A stretch of DNA of 64,000 nucleotides from Aliiroseovarius zhejiangensis (GTDB lineage Bacteria; Pseudomonadota; Alphaproteobacteria; Rhodobacterales; Rhodobacteraceae). The stretch lies in NCBI RefSeq assembly GCF_014656375.1, contig NZ_BNCH01000001.1:744001-808000 (forward strand). The letters run 5' to 3'. Below the pieces are notes generated by a model. It was not told where the DNA came from and ran no database searches. It was given only the letters and a program-made list of their open reading frames with translations. Below, piece by piece: positions 9,467-17,551 of the stretch (position 1 is the stretch's first letter; the number at the start of each line of letters is the position of its first letter). The position numbers and the translations under genes were made by a program.

Positions 9467-9924
9467 GCCCCCCGCATGGATCTGGCCGCGGACTTCACAG
9501 CGGCACGGATGCGGGGATAAGTACCGCAGCGGCACAGGTTGCCCGACATCGCCTCGTCAATATCGGCATCCGTGGGGTCAGGATTTTGCGTCAGCAGATC
9601 GGCTGCCTGCATCATCTGCCCCCCCTGGCAATACCCGCATTGCGCCACCTGGTGTTCCAGCCAGGCCGCTTGTACGGCGTGCATTTCGTCAGGCGTCCCC
9701 AGCCCCTCGATGGTCATCACCGGCCCATCCACATCGGATACCAGGGTTTGGCACGACCGCACCGCCACCCCACCGACATGCACAGTGCATGCCCCGCAGG
9801 CCGCGACGCCGCAGCCATATTTCGGTCCGTTCAGCCCGATCTCGTCCCGCAGGACCCACAGCAGCGGCATGTCGTCTTCGACATCCACCTGGTGTACAAT
9901 GCCGTTTACGGTAAGTTGCAACAA
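9463..9924 (-). CDS. (2Fe-2S)-binding subunit of the molybdenum hydroxylase (IorA type)
   Basis: A 153-residue protein with the two [2Fe-2S] clusters of the small subunit. The plant-ferredoxin-like cluster uses [14 protein letters not shown] (Cys38, 43, 46) and RSCQT (Cys58). The second uses QCGYCQGGQ and [11 protein letters not shown]. It passes electrons from the Mo site of the partner encoded immediately downstream, probably to a membrane cytochrome. It is the first gene of a two-gene operon with a four-base overlap, and a palindromic operator candidate lies about 50-65 bases upstream. Length and spacing are normal for the family. Confidence 0.92.
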   Translation of the reverse strand: MLQLTVNGIVHQVDVEDDMPLLWVLRDEIGLNGPKYGCGVAACGACTVHVGGVAVRSCQTLVSDVDGPVMTIEGLGTPDEMHAVQAAWLEHQVAQCGYCQGGQMMQAADLLTQNPDPTDADIDEAMSGNLCRCGTYPRIRAAVKSAARSMRGA

Positions 9925-9973
9925 TCCACCCTCGGCCGAAATTTTTGCTACTGCTCGTTTGGACAGCGGATAA

Positions 9974-9988
9974 ATGACCGCCGGTCAT
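9974..9988. promoter_or_regulatory. Palindromic operator candidate for iorAB
   Basis: ATGACCG-C-CGGTCAT is a perfect 7-bp inverted repeat around one base, upstream of the iron-sulfur subunit gene. Its size and the TGACCG half-site resemble TetR-family operators. Which regulator binds is not known. Confidence 0.45.
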
Positions 9989-10013
9989 GTGATAGTGACC
10001 ATAGATTCGCGCG

Positions 10014-10772
10014 TTAAGCAACAGTGATATGGGTCGCCGCGGCGTGACAGATCCGGGACACGACATCGGGCAGAGCGCAATCGGTCACGATTTGATCCAG
10101 CTCTGAAACAGACCCGATGCGCGCGGGCGCGGCCCGCGTCAGCTTGGACTGATCGCAGACCAGAACAGTAGCGCGCGCCTGGTTCAGCGCAGATTGGCTG
10201 ACCACCACTTCCTGCATGTCGTAATCCAGAATATCCCCGTCATGATCCAGTGCGGAACAGCCGATAACGGCATAATCGAACTTGAAGGCAGACACGAAAC
10301 GCGCGGCCAGTTCCCCCACGACACCACCATCGGCAGGGCGCATGGTGCCCCCCACCACGATGACCTGACAATCCGGATTGGCCCCAAGGATCTGCGCCAC
10401 ATTGATGTTGTTCGTGACCACCAGCAGGTTCTGATGATGCACAAGCGCGCGGGCAACAGCTTCGGTCGTGGTGCCGATGTTCAAAAAAACCGCACAATCG
10501 CTGGGGATCATTCGTGACGTGGCCGCAGCGATCCGGGCCTTGGCGGACTGGTTCAGCGCGCGGCGCTCCTCATAGGCGATATTCGTTATGCCTGATGGCA
10601 GGATCGCCCCACCATGCACACGTTCCAGCCGACCGGCATCCGCCAGGTCCGACAGATCCCGCCGGATCGTCTGCAAGGTGACGCCGAAATGCGCCGCCAG
10701 CTTGTCGACCGACACTTGACCGTCCCGGCGTGCCATTGCCAGAATTTCGGGGATGCGAAATGTTTGAGACAT
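10014..10772 (-). CDS. glpR: DeoR/GlpR family transcriptional repressor
   Basis: A 252-residue regulator. The N-terminal DeoR helix-turn-helix spans about residues 5-60 (VSVDKLAAHFGVTLQTIRRDLSDL), followed by ERVHGGA. The C-terminal sugar-phosphate sensor domain contains NIGTTTEAVARAL, VVTNNINVA and VVGGTMRPADGGVVG. It is divergent from glpD with about 110 bases between, so it very probably represses glpD, with glycerol 3-phosphate as inducer in the known family. The ATG at 10772 is chosen for the DeoR N terminus; the frame is open to 10985 into the glpD leader. It is called glpR from context. Confidence 0.88.
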   Translation of the reverse strand: MSQTFRIPEILAMARRDGQVSVDKLAAHFGVTLQTIRRDLSDLADAGRLERVHGGAILPSGITNIAYEERRALNQSAKARIAAATSRMIPSDCAVFLNIGTTTEAVARALVHHQNLLVVTNNINVAQILGANPDCQVIVVGGTMRPADGGVVGELAARFVSAFKFDYAVIGCSALDHDGDILDYDMQEVVVSQSALNQARATVLVCDQSKLTRAAPARIGSVSELDQIVTDCALPDVVSRICHAAATHITVA

Positions 10773-10884
10773 GGTTTGCCCTTCCTGACCCCAATTTGCC
10801 GGAAAACGAACATCTGCGAAAGTCTTTTCCTTTCGCTTGCGGCAGAATCGGCTCATAATCCCTGCGAAACGAAAAGGTCTTCTT
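10773..10884. promoter_or_regulatory. glpR/glpD divergent promoter region with GlpR-like half-sites
   Basis: The shared upstream region contains AAAACGAACATC (about 10802-10813), whose AACGAACAT matches the half-site of the E. coli GlpR operator. It also has related TTTCCTTTCGC and GCGAAACGAAAA stretches. Exact operator borders cannot be set by eye. Confidence 0.4.
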
Positions 10885-12453
10885 ATGGCTTCAACTGACG
10901 ACATCATCGACCTGTTCATCATCGGGGGCGGGATCAACGGTTGTGGGGTTGCGCGCGACGCGGCCGGTCGGGGGCTGTCCGTCACGCTGGCCGAGATGCA
11001 TGATATCGGTGGCGCAACCTCTTCTGCTTCAACAAAACTGTTTCACGGCGGATTGCGGTATCTTGAGTATTTCGACATCCGTCTGGTGCGCGAAGCCCTG
11101 ATCGAACGCGAGGTTCTGTTGCGCGCAATGCCGCATATCAGTTGGCCGATGCGCTTCGTGCTGCCCTATCACAAAGATATGCGGTTCGAGGGCGATACGC
11201 CGACCTCAAAACTCCTGTCTTTCGCGATGCCGTGGATGAAGGGCCGCAGACCTGCGTGGCTGATCCGGCTTGGGCTGTTTTTGTATGACAACCTTGGCGG
11301 ACGCCAGATCCTTCCCGGCACCAAAACGCTGACCCTGCCGGGCACGGCTGAAGGCCAGCCGCTCGACCCCAAATTCACCCGCGCCTATGAGTATTCCGAT
11401 TGCTGGGTCGAGGATGCGCGGCTTGTCGTCCTGAATGCGCGCGATGCGCAGGCGCGCGGGGCCACGATCCTGCCGCGCACCAAGGTGGTTGCAACGGCGC
11501 GACACGCGGATCATTGGATCATACGCACCGAGGACAGTCGCACGGGGCAAACCACACTGCACATGGCCAGAATTGTTGTGAACGCCGCCGGGCCCTGGGT
11601 TGGCAAGTTGATCGACGGGGCGCTTGACGTGAACACCGCCGAGAAGGTGCGGCTTGTGCGCGGCTCGCACATCGTGACGCGAAAGTTGTTTGATCACGAC
11701 AAGGCTTATTTCTTTCAGGGCACGGATGGCCGGATCATCTTCGCCATCCCGTACGAGACCGATTTCACGTTGATTGGCACCACTGATGCGCCCCATGACG
11801 ATGCCGATATCCGTCCGGTCTGTACGGATGCGGAAATGGACTACCTCATCGACTTTGCCAATCAGTATTTCAGGAATGACATCACAAGGGATGACGTGGT
11901 TTGGACCTATTCCGGTGTGCGTCCGCTTTACGATGACGGGGCACGGACGGCCACGGCGACAACGCGGGAATATGTGCTGAAGCTGAATGACGCGGATGGG
12001 GCGCCGGCCTTGAACATCTTTGGCGGCAAGATCACCACCTATCGCCGTCTGGCCGAGGCTGTGATGGCGAAACTGGACCCGCATTTGCCCGTGCACGAAC
12101 CGGACTGGACCGCCGGTGTGCCCTTGCCCGGCGGCGATTTCGCGGTGGATGGCGTGCCTGGTATGATCGACAAACTGCAAGCGGACTTTCCATTTCTGAC
12201 CCCGTTCTGGGCAAACCGCCTGCTGCGCGCCTATGGCACGGAAAGCTGGGATGTGCTGGGGGACGCCTGTTGCGAGGATGATCTGGGCACCGCCTTCGGC
12301 GCAACCCTGACCGAGCGCGAGGTGCGGTGGCTGATCGACAAGGAATTTGCGATGCGCGCGGAAGATGTGGTCTGGCGACGGTCGAAACTGGGCCTGCGGA
12401 TGCAGAAAGGCGAGATCGAGGTTCTGGACAACTGGATCACGCGCAATCTCTGA
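10885..12453 (+). CDS. glpD: Aerobic glycerol-3-phosphate dehydrogenase
   Basis: A 522-residue FAD-dependent, membrane-associated enzyme oxidising glycerol 3-phosphate to dihydroxyacetone phosphate and passing electrons to ubiquinone. The FAD-binding motif FIIGGGINGCGVARDAAGRG opens the protein. The substrate region SASTKLFHGGLRYLEYFD follows at about residues 48-65, then VNAAGPWVG, TTDAPHDD, SGVRPLYDD and FGGKITTYRRLAE, all hallmark GlpD blocks. The ATG at 10885 is preceded by AAAAGG and begins just before the FAD motif. It is a single gene; its repressor gene is divergent. No glpF or glpK is in the window. Confidence 0.96.
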   Translation: MASTDDIIDLFIIGGGINGCGVARDAAGRGLSVTLAEMHDIGGATSSASTKLFHGGLRYLEYFDIRLVREALIEREVLLRAMPHISWPMRFVLPYHKDMRFEGDTPTSKLLSFAMPWMKGRRPAWLIRLGLFLYDNLGGRQILPGTKTLTLPGTAEGQPLDPKFTRAYEYSDCWVEDARLVVLNARDAQARGATILPRTKVVATARHADHWIIRTEDSRTGQTTLHMARIVVNAAGPWVGKLIDGALDVNTAEKVRLVRGSHIVTRKLFDHDKAYFFQGTDGRIIFAIPYETDFTLIGTTDAPHDDADIRPVCTDAEMDYLIDFANQYFRNDITRDDVVWTYSGVRPLYDDGARTATATTREYVLKLNDADGAPALNIFGGKITTYRRLAEAVMAKLDPHLPVHEPDWTAGVPLPGGDFAVDGVPGMIDKLQADFPFLTPFWANRLLRAYGTESWDVLGDACCEDDLGTAFGATLTEREVRWLIDKEFAMRAEDVVWRRSKLGLRMQKGEIEVLDNWITRNL

Positions 12454-12482
12454 CGGGTCTGGGGCTTCTTTTCAGATTTATT

Positions 12483-12500
12483 TTTTACCATCTGGTAAAA
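12483..12500. promoter_or_regulatory. RutR-like operator upstream of preT
   Basis: TTTTACCA-TC-TGGTAAAA is a perfect 8-bp inverted repeat. It differs from the E. coli RutR box TTGACCANNTGGTCAA by one symmetric change per half-site. It sits about 55 bases before the preT start, and two RutR-type regulators are encoded in the same locus. Confidence 0.65.
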
Positions 12501-12553
12501 TTCTTGATTTTGTGCCTTCATGAAAGGATCAAAACAAGAATGGGAATCGAAAA

Positions 12554-13894
12554 ATGCCCCAAACCAACAGGGAAAACGGAGTGTCTCCGGGTCGAATAGC
12601 GCCAGCCGACGTGCAAGCCAATTTCTCGGACCTCCATCCAGAATATGACGATCACGAGGCTTTGGTGGCCGCCGATCGGTGCTATTTCTGTCATGATGCG
12701 CCGTGCATGACGGCGTGTCCGACCTCGATCGACATACCGCTGTTCATCCGCCAGATCGCGACCGGCACGCCCGAAGCGGCGGCCAAGACCATCCTTGACC
12801 AGAACATTCTGGGCGGGATGTGCGCGCGGGTCTGCCCCACCGAAACGCTGTGTGAAGAGGTCTGCGTGCGTGAGGTCGCCGAGGGCAAGCCGGTCGAGAT
12901 CGGCCGCCTGCAACGCTATGCAACCGACACGCTGATGGCGGCGGGGAAACACCCGTTCACCCGCGCAGACGCCACCGGCAAGAAGGTTGCGGTTGTGGGC
13001 GCTGGCCCCGCGGGCCTTGCCTGCGCGCACCGTCTGGCGATGTTGGGTCACGATGTCGTGGTGTTTGAAGCCCGCGTCAAGGGTGGCGGCCTGAACGAGT
13101 TTGGTATCGCAGCCTATAAAACCACCAACGACTTCGCGCAGAAGGAGCTGGACTGGCTGCTGTCGATCGGCGGCATCGAAATTCGCTATGAACAGGCTTT
13201 GGGGCAATCCGTCACATTGGACGGGCTGCAAGATGATTTCGACGCCGTGTTTCTTGGCATGGGCTTGTCCGCCGTGAACGCGCTGCGGCTTGAGGGCGAG
13301 GATAAGGACAATGTCTCGCCCGCCGTCGATTTCATCGCCGATCTGCGTCAGGCCGATGATCTGACCACCCTGCCCGTTGGGCGGCGCGTTGTCGTCATTG
13401 GCGGCGGTATGACCGCGATTGATGCAGGTGTGCAGGCCAAACTGCTGGGCGCGGAAGACGTGACGATCGTCTATCGGCGTGGGCAAGAGGCCATGGCTGC
13501 ATCCAAATTCGAACAGGATCTTGCGCGGCAGAAGGGTGTCAGGTTGATCTGCAACGCGACCCCTGTCGGGATCGAAGGCAACGGATCGCTGCGCGCGGTG
13601 ACATTTGCCTATACCGAGACGCGGGATGGCAAGCTGGTCACGCTGGACGAGACCTTCACCCTGCCCGCCGATCAACTGTTCAAGGCCATCGGTCAGAAAC
13701 TGGGCGATATGCCCGACGCGCTGGCGCTGGACGGCGGCAAGATCGCCGTCGATGCCGCACAGAAAACCAATCTGGCACATGTCTGGGCCGGGGGCGATTG
13801 CGCCTCGGGCGGCGACGATCTGACCGTCACCGCCGTTGCCGAAGGTCGCGATGCGGCCATGGACATCCACGCCACCCTGACAGGAGCAAGCTAA
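12554..13894 (+). CDS. preT: NAD-dependent dihydropyrimidine dehydrogenase subunit PreT
   Basis: A 446-residue flavin/iron-sulfur subunit that takes electrons from NAD(P)H and delivers them to PreA for reduction of uracil and thymine to dihydropyrimidines, the first step of the reductive pathway. The N-terminal cysteine region (CYFCHDAPCMTACP, then CARVCPTETLCEEVCV) binds [4Fe-4S] clusters, as in glutamate synthase small subunits. VAVVGAGPAGLACAHRLA is the FAD motif, VVVIGGGMTAIDAGVQA the NAD(P)H motif, and VWAGGDCASGGDDLTV the C-terminal FAD block. The stop overlaps the preA start (TAATG), so the two are translationally coupled. A RutR-like operator lies upstream. Confidence 0.93.
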   Translation: MPQTNRENGVSPGRIAPADVQANFSDLHPEYDDHEALVAADRCYFCHDAPCMTACPTSIDIPLFIRQIATGTPEAAAKTILDQNILGGMCARVCPTETLCEEVCVREVAEGKPVEIGRLQRYATDTLMAAGKHPFTRADATGKKVAVVGAGPAGLACAHRLAMLGHDVVVFEARVKGGGLNEFGIAAYKTTNDFAQKELDWLLSIGGIEIRYEQALGQSVTLDGLQDDFDAVFLGMGLSAVNALRLEGEDKDNVSPAVDFIADLRQADDLTTLPVGRRVVVIGGGMTAIDAGVQAKLLGAEDVTIVYRRGQEAMAASKFEQDLARQKGVRLICNATPVGIEGNGSLRAVTFAYTETRDGKLVTLDETFTLPADQLFKAIGQKLGDMPDALALDGGKIAVDAAQKTNLAHVWAGGDCASGGDDLTVTAVAEGRDAAMDIHATLTGAS

Positions 13895-15198
13895 TGGCCG
13901 ACCTGACATCAAATTTTCTTGGAATTAAATCCCCCAACCCGTTCTGGCTGGCATCTGCCCCGCCCACCGACAAGGAATACAACGTGCGTCGCGCGTTCGA
14001 GGCCGGATGGGGCGGTGTCGTCTGGAAAACGCTGGGGGCCGAAGGGCCGCCCATCGTCAACGTGAACGGCCCGCGCTATGGCGCCATTCACGGCGCCGAC
14101 CGGCGCCTGCTGGGCCTGAACAACATCGAGTTGATCACCGATCGCCCGCTTGAGGTCAATCTTGAGGAAATGACCCGCGTCAAGAAGGACTATCCCGATC
14201 GCGCGCTGATCGCATCCGTGATGGTGCCCTGCGAAGAGGATGAGTGGAAACGCATCATTCCCCGCATCGCGGAAACCGGCTGCGACGGGTTCGAACTGAA
14301 CTTCGGCTGCCCGCACGGGATGGCCGAACGCGGCATGGGGTCTGCCGTGGGTCAGGTGCCGGAATATATCGAGATGGTCACACGCTGGTGCAAGGAAGCC
14401 ACCGATCTGCCTGTCATCGTGAAGTTGACCCCCAATATTACCAGCATCCTGAACCCGGCGCAGGCGGCGAAGGATGGCGGGGCCGATGCGGTCAGCCTGA
14501 TCAACACCATCAACTCGATCACCAATGTCGATCTTGACCTCATGGCACCCGAGCCGACCATCGACGGCAAGGGCACGCATGGCGGCTATTGCGGCCCGGC
14601 GGTGAAACCCATCGCCTTGAACATGGTCGCCGAAATTGCCCGCAACCCCGGCACCCACGGCCTTCCCATATCCGGCATCGGCGGTGTGACCACATGGCGC
14701 GACGCGGCCGAGTTCATGGCGCTTGGTGCCGGCAATGTGCAGGTCTGCACGGCGGCCATGACCTATGGGTTCAAAGTGGTGCAAGAGATGATCTCGGGCC
14801 TGAGCCAGTGGATGGACGAAAAGGGCTACACCTCGATTGACGAAGTTGTGGGCCGCGCCGTGCCCAATGTCACTGACTGGCAGTATCTGAACCTGAACCA
14901 CGTCACCAAGGCACGCATCGACCAAGAGGCTTGCATCAAATGCGGGCGCTGCTATGCAGCCTGTGAGGACACATCGCACCAGGCGATCAGCATGTCGGAT
15001 GATCGCGTGTTTGACGTGAAGGACGACGAATGCGTCGCGTGCAACCTCTGTGTCAATGTCTGCCCGGTCGAAGGCTGCATTACCATGGAAACCATTGCGC
15101 CAGGTGCCGTGGACGAACGAACAGGTAAGGTTGTTGAGAAAGAATATGCCAACTGGACGACCCACCCCAACAACCCAACCGCCACTGCCGCCGAATAA
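13894..15198 (+). CDS. preA: NAD-dependent dihydropyrimidine dehydrogenase subunit PreA
   Basis: A 434-residue FMN TIM-barrel of the dihydroorotate dehydrogenase class with a ferredoxin tail; it is the catalytic subunit that reduces uracil and thymine. Blocks seen are NPFWLASAPPTDKEYNVRRA, WKTLGAEGPP, FELNFGCPHGM, VIVKLTPNIT and PISGIGGVTTWRDAAEFM (the FMN phosphate site). Two [4Fe-4S] motifs follow near the C terminus (CIKCGRCYAAC, CVACNLCVNVCPVEG). The start ATG at 13894 shares a base with the preT stop. The 3' end overlaps the start of the next gene by about 50 bases. Confidence 0.95.
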   Translation: MADLTSNFLGIKSPNPFWLASAPPTDKEYNVRRAFEAGWGGVVWKTLGAEGPPIVNVNGPRYGAIHGADRRLLGLNNIELITDRPLEVNLEEMTRVKKDYPDRALIASVMVPCEEDEWKRIIPRIAETGCDGFELNFGCPHGMAERGMGSAVGQVPEYIEMVTRWCKEATDLPVIVKLTPNITSILNPAQAAKDGGADAVSLINTINSITNVDLDLMAPEPTIDGKGTHGGYCGPAVKPIALNMVAEIARNPGTHGLPISGIGGVTTWRDAAEFMALGAGNVQVCTAAMTYGFKVVQEMISGLSQWMDEKGYTSIDEVVGRAVPNVTDWQYLNLNHVTKARIDQEACIKCGRCYAACEDTSHQAISMSDDRVFDVKDDECVACNLCVNVCPVEGCITMETIAPGAVDERTGKVVEKEYANWTTHPNNPTATAAE

Positions 15199-16096
15199 GA
15201 CCGGCGAGGCCCTGTCCCCGGCGCGACAGGGCCATCTGGCAATGCTGTCCTTCTCGGCGCTGGTGTCGCTGTCGTTCAGCTTTGGACACATCGTCGCGAA
15301 AGAGATCACCCCCGCCGCCCTGAACACCGTGCGGTTTGCACTGGCCGCGCTGGTCCTGTTCGGATTGGCGCGCGTCTTGCGGGTGCCGGTGCGCCCCGTC
15401 TTTCACGGGTTTTGGCGGTTCGGGCTGATGGGCGGGCTAATGGCCGTCTATTTCATCACCATGTTCGAGGCGCTGCGCCTGACCACTGCCGTATCGACGG
15501 CGGCGGTTTTCACCCTGACCCCGTTGATGGCGGCAGGCTGCGGCTTGCTGATCGCCGGGCAACGGTCCGGACGCTGGACGCTGATTGCGCTGACCATCGG
15601 GGCCATTGGGGCCGTCTGGGTGATCTTTCGTGCGGATATCGGGGCGTTGATGCGGTTTGAACTTGGCCGCGGCGAGGCATTGTTTGCCGTCGGCGCACTG
15701 GCCCATGCGTTGGTGCCTGCGCTGGCGCGCAAGCTGGCCCATGATGTGAAACCGTTGCAAACATCGCTTGGCACAGTTCTGGGGTCGCTGATCGTGACCG
15801 GCATCTATGGATATGGCGACCTGATACACACCGATTTTGCCGCCCTGCGTCCGGCGGTCTGGCTGGTCATCGCCTATCTTGCCATCGTCACCACGGCCGG
15901 CACCTTCTTTCTGGTACAATACGCCGCCCAGCGCCTGCCCGCCGGAAAGGTCATGGCCTACACTTATCTGGTGCCAAGCTGGGTGGTGCTGTGGGATTTC
16001 CTGTTCTATGGCGCAACGCAACCGCCGCTTCTTCTGGTGGGCGTGGCCGCCACACTTCTGGCGCTGGCAATGCTGCTTAGGGGAGAAGCGCCCTGA
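15146..16096 (+). CDS. EamA/DMT-family membrane transporter
   Basis: A 316-residue protein with about ten hydrophobic segments in two homologous halves, the EamA (drug/metabolite transporter) layout. Landmarks are LSFSFGHIVAKEITPAALNTVRF, FEALRLTTAVSTAAVFTLTPL and AAQRLPAGKVMAYTYLVPSWV. It lies directly after preA and overlaps its 3' end, so it belongs to the pyrimidine operon and may move a pathway substrate or product. This is inference, since EamA proteins vary in substrate. Start choice is uncertain: ATG at 15146 has only a weak GAGAAAG site. The 3' end overlaps the convergent rutR-type gene by 20 bases. Confidence 0.85.
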   Translation: MPTGRPTPTTQPPLPPNKTGEALSPARQGHLAMLSFSALVSLSFSFGHIVAKEITPAALNTVRFALAALVLFGLARVLRVPVRPVFHGFWRFGLMGGLMAVYFITMFEALRLTTAVSTAAVFTLTPLMAAGCGLLIAGQRSGRWTLIALTIGAIGAVWVIFRADIGALMRFELGRGEALFAVGALAHALVPALARKLAHDVKPLQTSLGTVLGSLIVTGIYGYGDLIHTDFAALRPAVWLVIAYLAIVTTAGTFFLVQYAAQRLPAGKVMAYTYLVPSWVVLWDFLFYGATQPPLLLVGVAATLLALAMLLRGEAP

Positions 16097-16703
16097 CGAG
16101 CATGTGTTTGATGAACGCCTCGGCGTCCTCGAACCGCGTGTCACTGCGTACGGGACCCAGAACCGCCTGCACCTGAAGGTCGAAATCGGCATAGTGCTGC
16201 GTCATCGCCCAGATCGAGAAAATCAAATGATGCGGGTCGATGGTGGCAAGCCGCCCCTCGACCATCCAATTGGCAATCACCGCGGCCTTTTCATCGACAA
16301 GCGTTTTCAGATCGTCGGTCAGCATTTCCCCAAGCCGGGGTGCGCCATGCAGGATCTCGGTCGCGAACAACCGGCTTTCACGCGGCATCTTTCGCGACAT
16401 TTCCATCTTCCGGCTCACATAGGTCAGGATTTCGTCCATCGGCTCGCCCTCAGCCGACAGGTCGCGCAAGGGACTGACCCATTCTTCCAGCAGACTTTCC
16501 AGCAGCTGGGAATAGATGGCCTCTTTGCCATTGAAATAGTACACGATGTTCTGCTTGGACAATCCGGCCGCACTGGCGATCTGATCAAGGGTCGCGCCGC
16601 GCAGACCTTTCTCGGAAAACACGTCCAGAGCGGCCTCGAATATGGCCTGCCGCTTTTCGCGCTGGATGCGGGTGCGGCGCGGGGAAACATCTGCCTTAGC
16701 CAT
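16077..16703 (-). CDS. rutR: RutR-family TetR-type repressor, copy A
   Basis: A 208-residue TetR regulator. The N-terminal helix-turn-helix reads TLDQIASAAGLSKQNIVYYFNGKEAIY. The C-terminal domain is of the RutR/YcdC type, with SRLFATEILHGAPRLGEML and IDPHHLIFSIWAMTQHYADF, nearly the wording of E. coli RutR, which senses uracil. It is the second gene of a two-gene unit; its start overlaps the 3' end of copy B by eight bases. The likely target is the RutR-like box at 12483-12500 upstream of preT, and perhaps others in the locus. Assignment as the true RutR orthologue rests on the closer match of this copy. Confidence 0.88.
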   Translation of the reverse strand: MAKADVSPRRTRIQREKRQAIFEAALDVFSEKGLRGATLDQIASAAGLSKQNIVYYFNGKEAIYSQLLESLLEEWVSPLRDLSAEGEPMDEILTYVSRKMEMSRKMPRESRLFATEILHGAPRLGEMLTDDLKTLVDEKAAVIANWMVEGRLATIDPHHLIFSIWAMTQHYADFDLQVQAVLGPVRSDTRFEDAEAFIKHMLVRALLP

Positions 16704-17364
16704 CCGTCACGACCCCATCCTGCCCCGGCAAGGCCACCCCGGACAATAGCAGGTCTTTCACCGCTGTCTTGGTGTCCTCCCATTGCGCGTCGCTCAGTTC
16801 GACCCCGTCATTCAACGTCGTGATCTGGTGGGTGAAGTCAGCATAATGCTGCGTCGTCGCCCAGATTGCATAAAGCAGGTGGCGGGCACTGATCGGGCGG
16901 ATCTGGCCGTTTTGCACCCACGCCTCGATCACGGTGATGCGGTTTTCGGTCCAGGAGCGCAGCTCGTCTTCCAGATAGTCCTGCACGATGGGGGCACGCT
17001 GGATGATCTCGTTCGCCCAAACCTTCGAGCCATAGGGACGGGTCCTGGCCAGATCCAATTTGGTGTCGATATATTCGCCCAGTGCCCGGATCGGGTCGTT
17101 GTCGACGCTGATGCTGTCTGCGGCGGCGCGCCAGATATCGAAAATCTCACCGACCACGCGACGATAGAGCGCCTCTTTCGTTTCGAAGTAGTAGACGACA
17201 TTGGACTTGGGTATCCCGGCGGACGCGGCGATCCGGCTGATGGATGCGCCAGCATAGCCAAATTCGGCAAACACCTTTTCGGCGGCGACCAGAATGCGGG
17301 TCGTCACCTCTTCGCGGTTGCGGCTTTGGATGCCTCTTGTCGTCTTGTTCACGTCGCTTTTCAC
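16696..17364 (-). CDS. RutR-family TetR-type repressor, copy B
   Basis: A 222-residue TetR regulator paralogous to its downstream neighbour. The HTH SISRIAASAGIPKSNVVYYFETKEALY is followed by a RutR-type C-terminal domain (SKVWANEIIQRAPIVQDYL, ISARHLLYAIWATTQHYADF). It is divergent from the carbamoylase gene across a perfect 18-bp inverted repeat, so autoregulation and control of the carbamoylase operon are likely. I prefer the GTG start at 17364, which has GGAAGG five bases upstream and the usual N-terminal length. An ATG at 17412 in frame is possible but has no ribosome binding site and sits close to the operator. Confidence 0.85.
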   Translation of the reverse strand: MKSDVNKTTRGIQSRNREEVTTRILVAAEKVFAEFGYAGASISRIAASAGIPKSNVVYYFETKEALYRRVVGEIFDIWRAAADSISVDNDPIRALGEYIDTKLDLARTRPYGSKVWANEIIQRAPIVQDYLEDELRSWTENRITVIEAWVQNGQIRPISARHLLYAIWATTQHYADFTHQITTLNDGVELSDAQWEDTKTAVKDLLLSGVALPGQDGVVTDG

Positions 17365-17435
17365 ACTCACCTTCCATGTGCAAAACCCGCACAGGATTTC
17401 ATCTTGTGCCACGGGTTCTGCCCGAAAAACAGGTG

Positions 17436-17480
17436 TTTCTGCACGATCGGTCAGAAAAAGATTGACCGATCGTGCAGAAA
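17436..17480. promoter_or_regulatory. Perfect 18-bp inverted repeat, operator of the carbamoylase/regulator divergent promoters
   Basis: Left arm 17436-17453 (TTTCTGCACGATCGGTCA) and right arm 17463-17480 are exact reverse complements around a nine-base spacer. Each arm contains the self-complementary core CGATCG next to GGTCA/TGACC, so it may hold two TetR-family sites back to back. It lies between rutR copy B and the amidohydrolase gene. Confidence 0.7.
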
Positions 17481-17551
17481 TCCGTCAGCCTGTCAGCAAG
17501 ACGGAATCTAAAATCCGCGCCGCCGAAAGCATATCCAACTGGGAGATTGAC

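Noticed and set aside
7778-9520. 580-codon plus-strand open frame opposite the molybdenum hydroxylase gene
   Set aside because: Antisense of a clear enzyme gene; the translation is His/Arg/Gly-rich with no domain.
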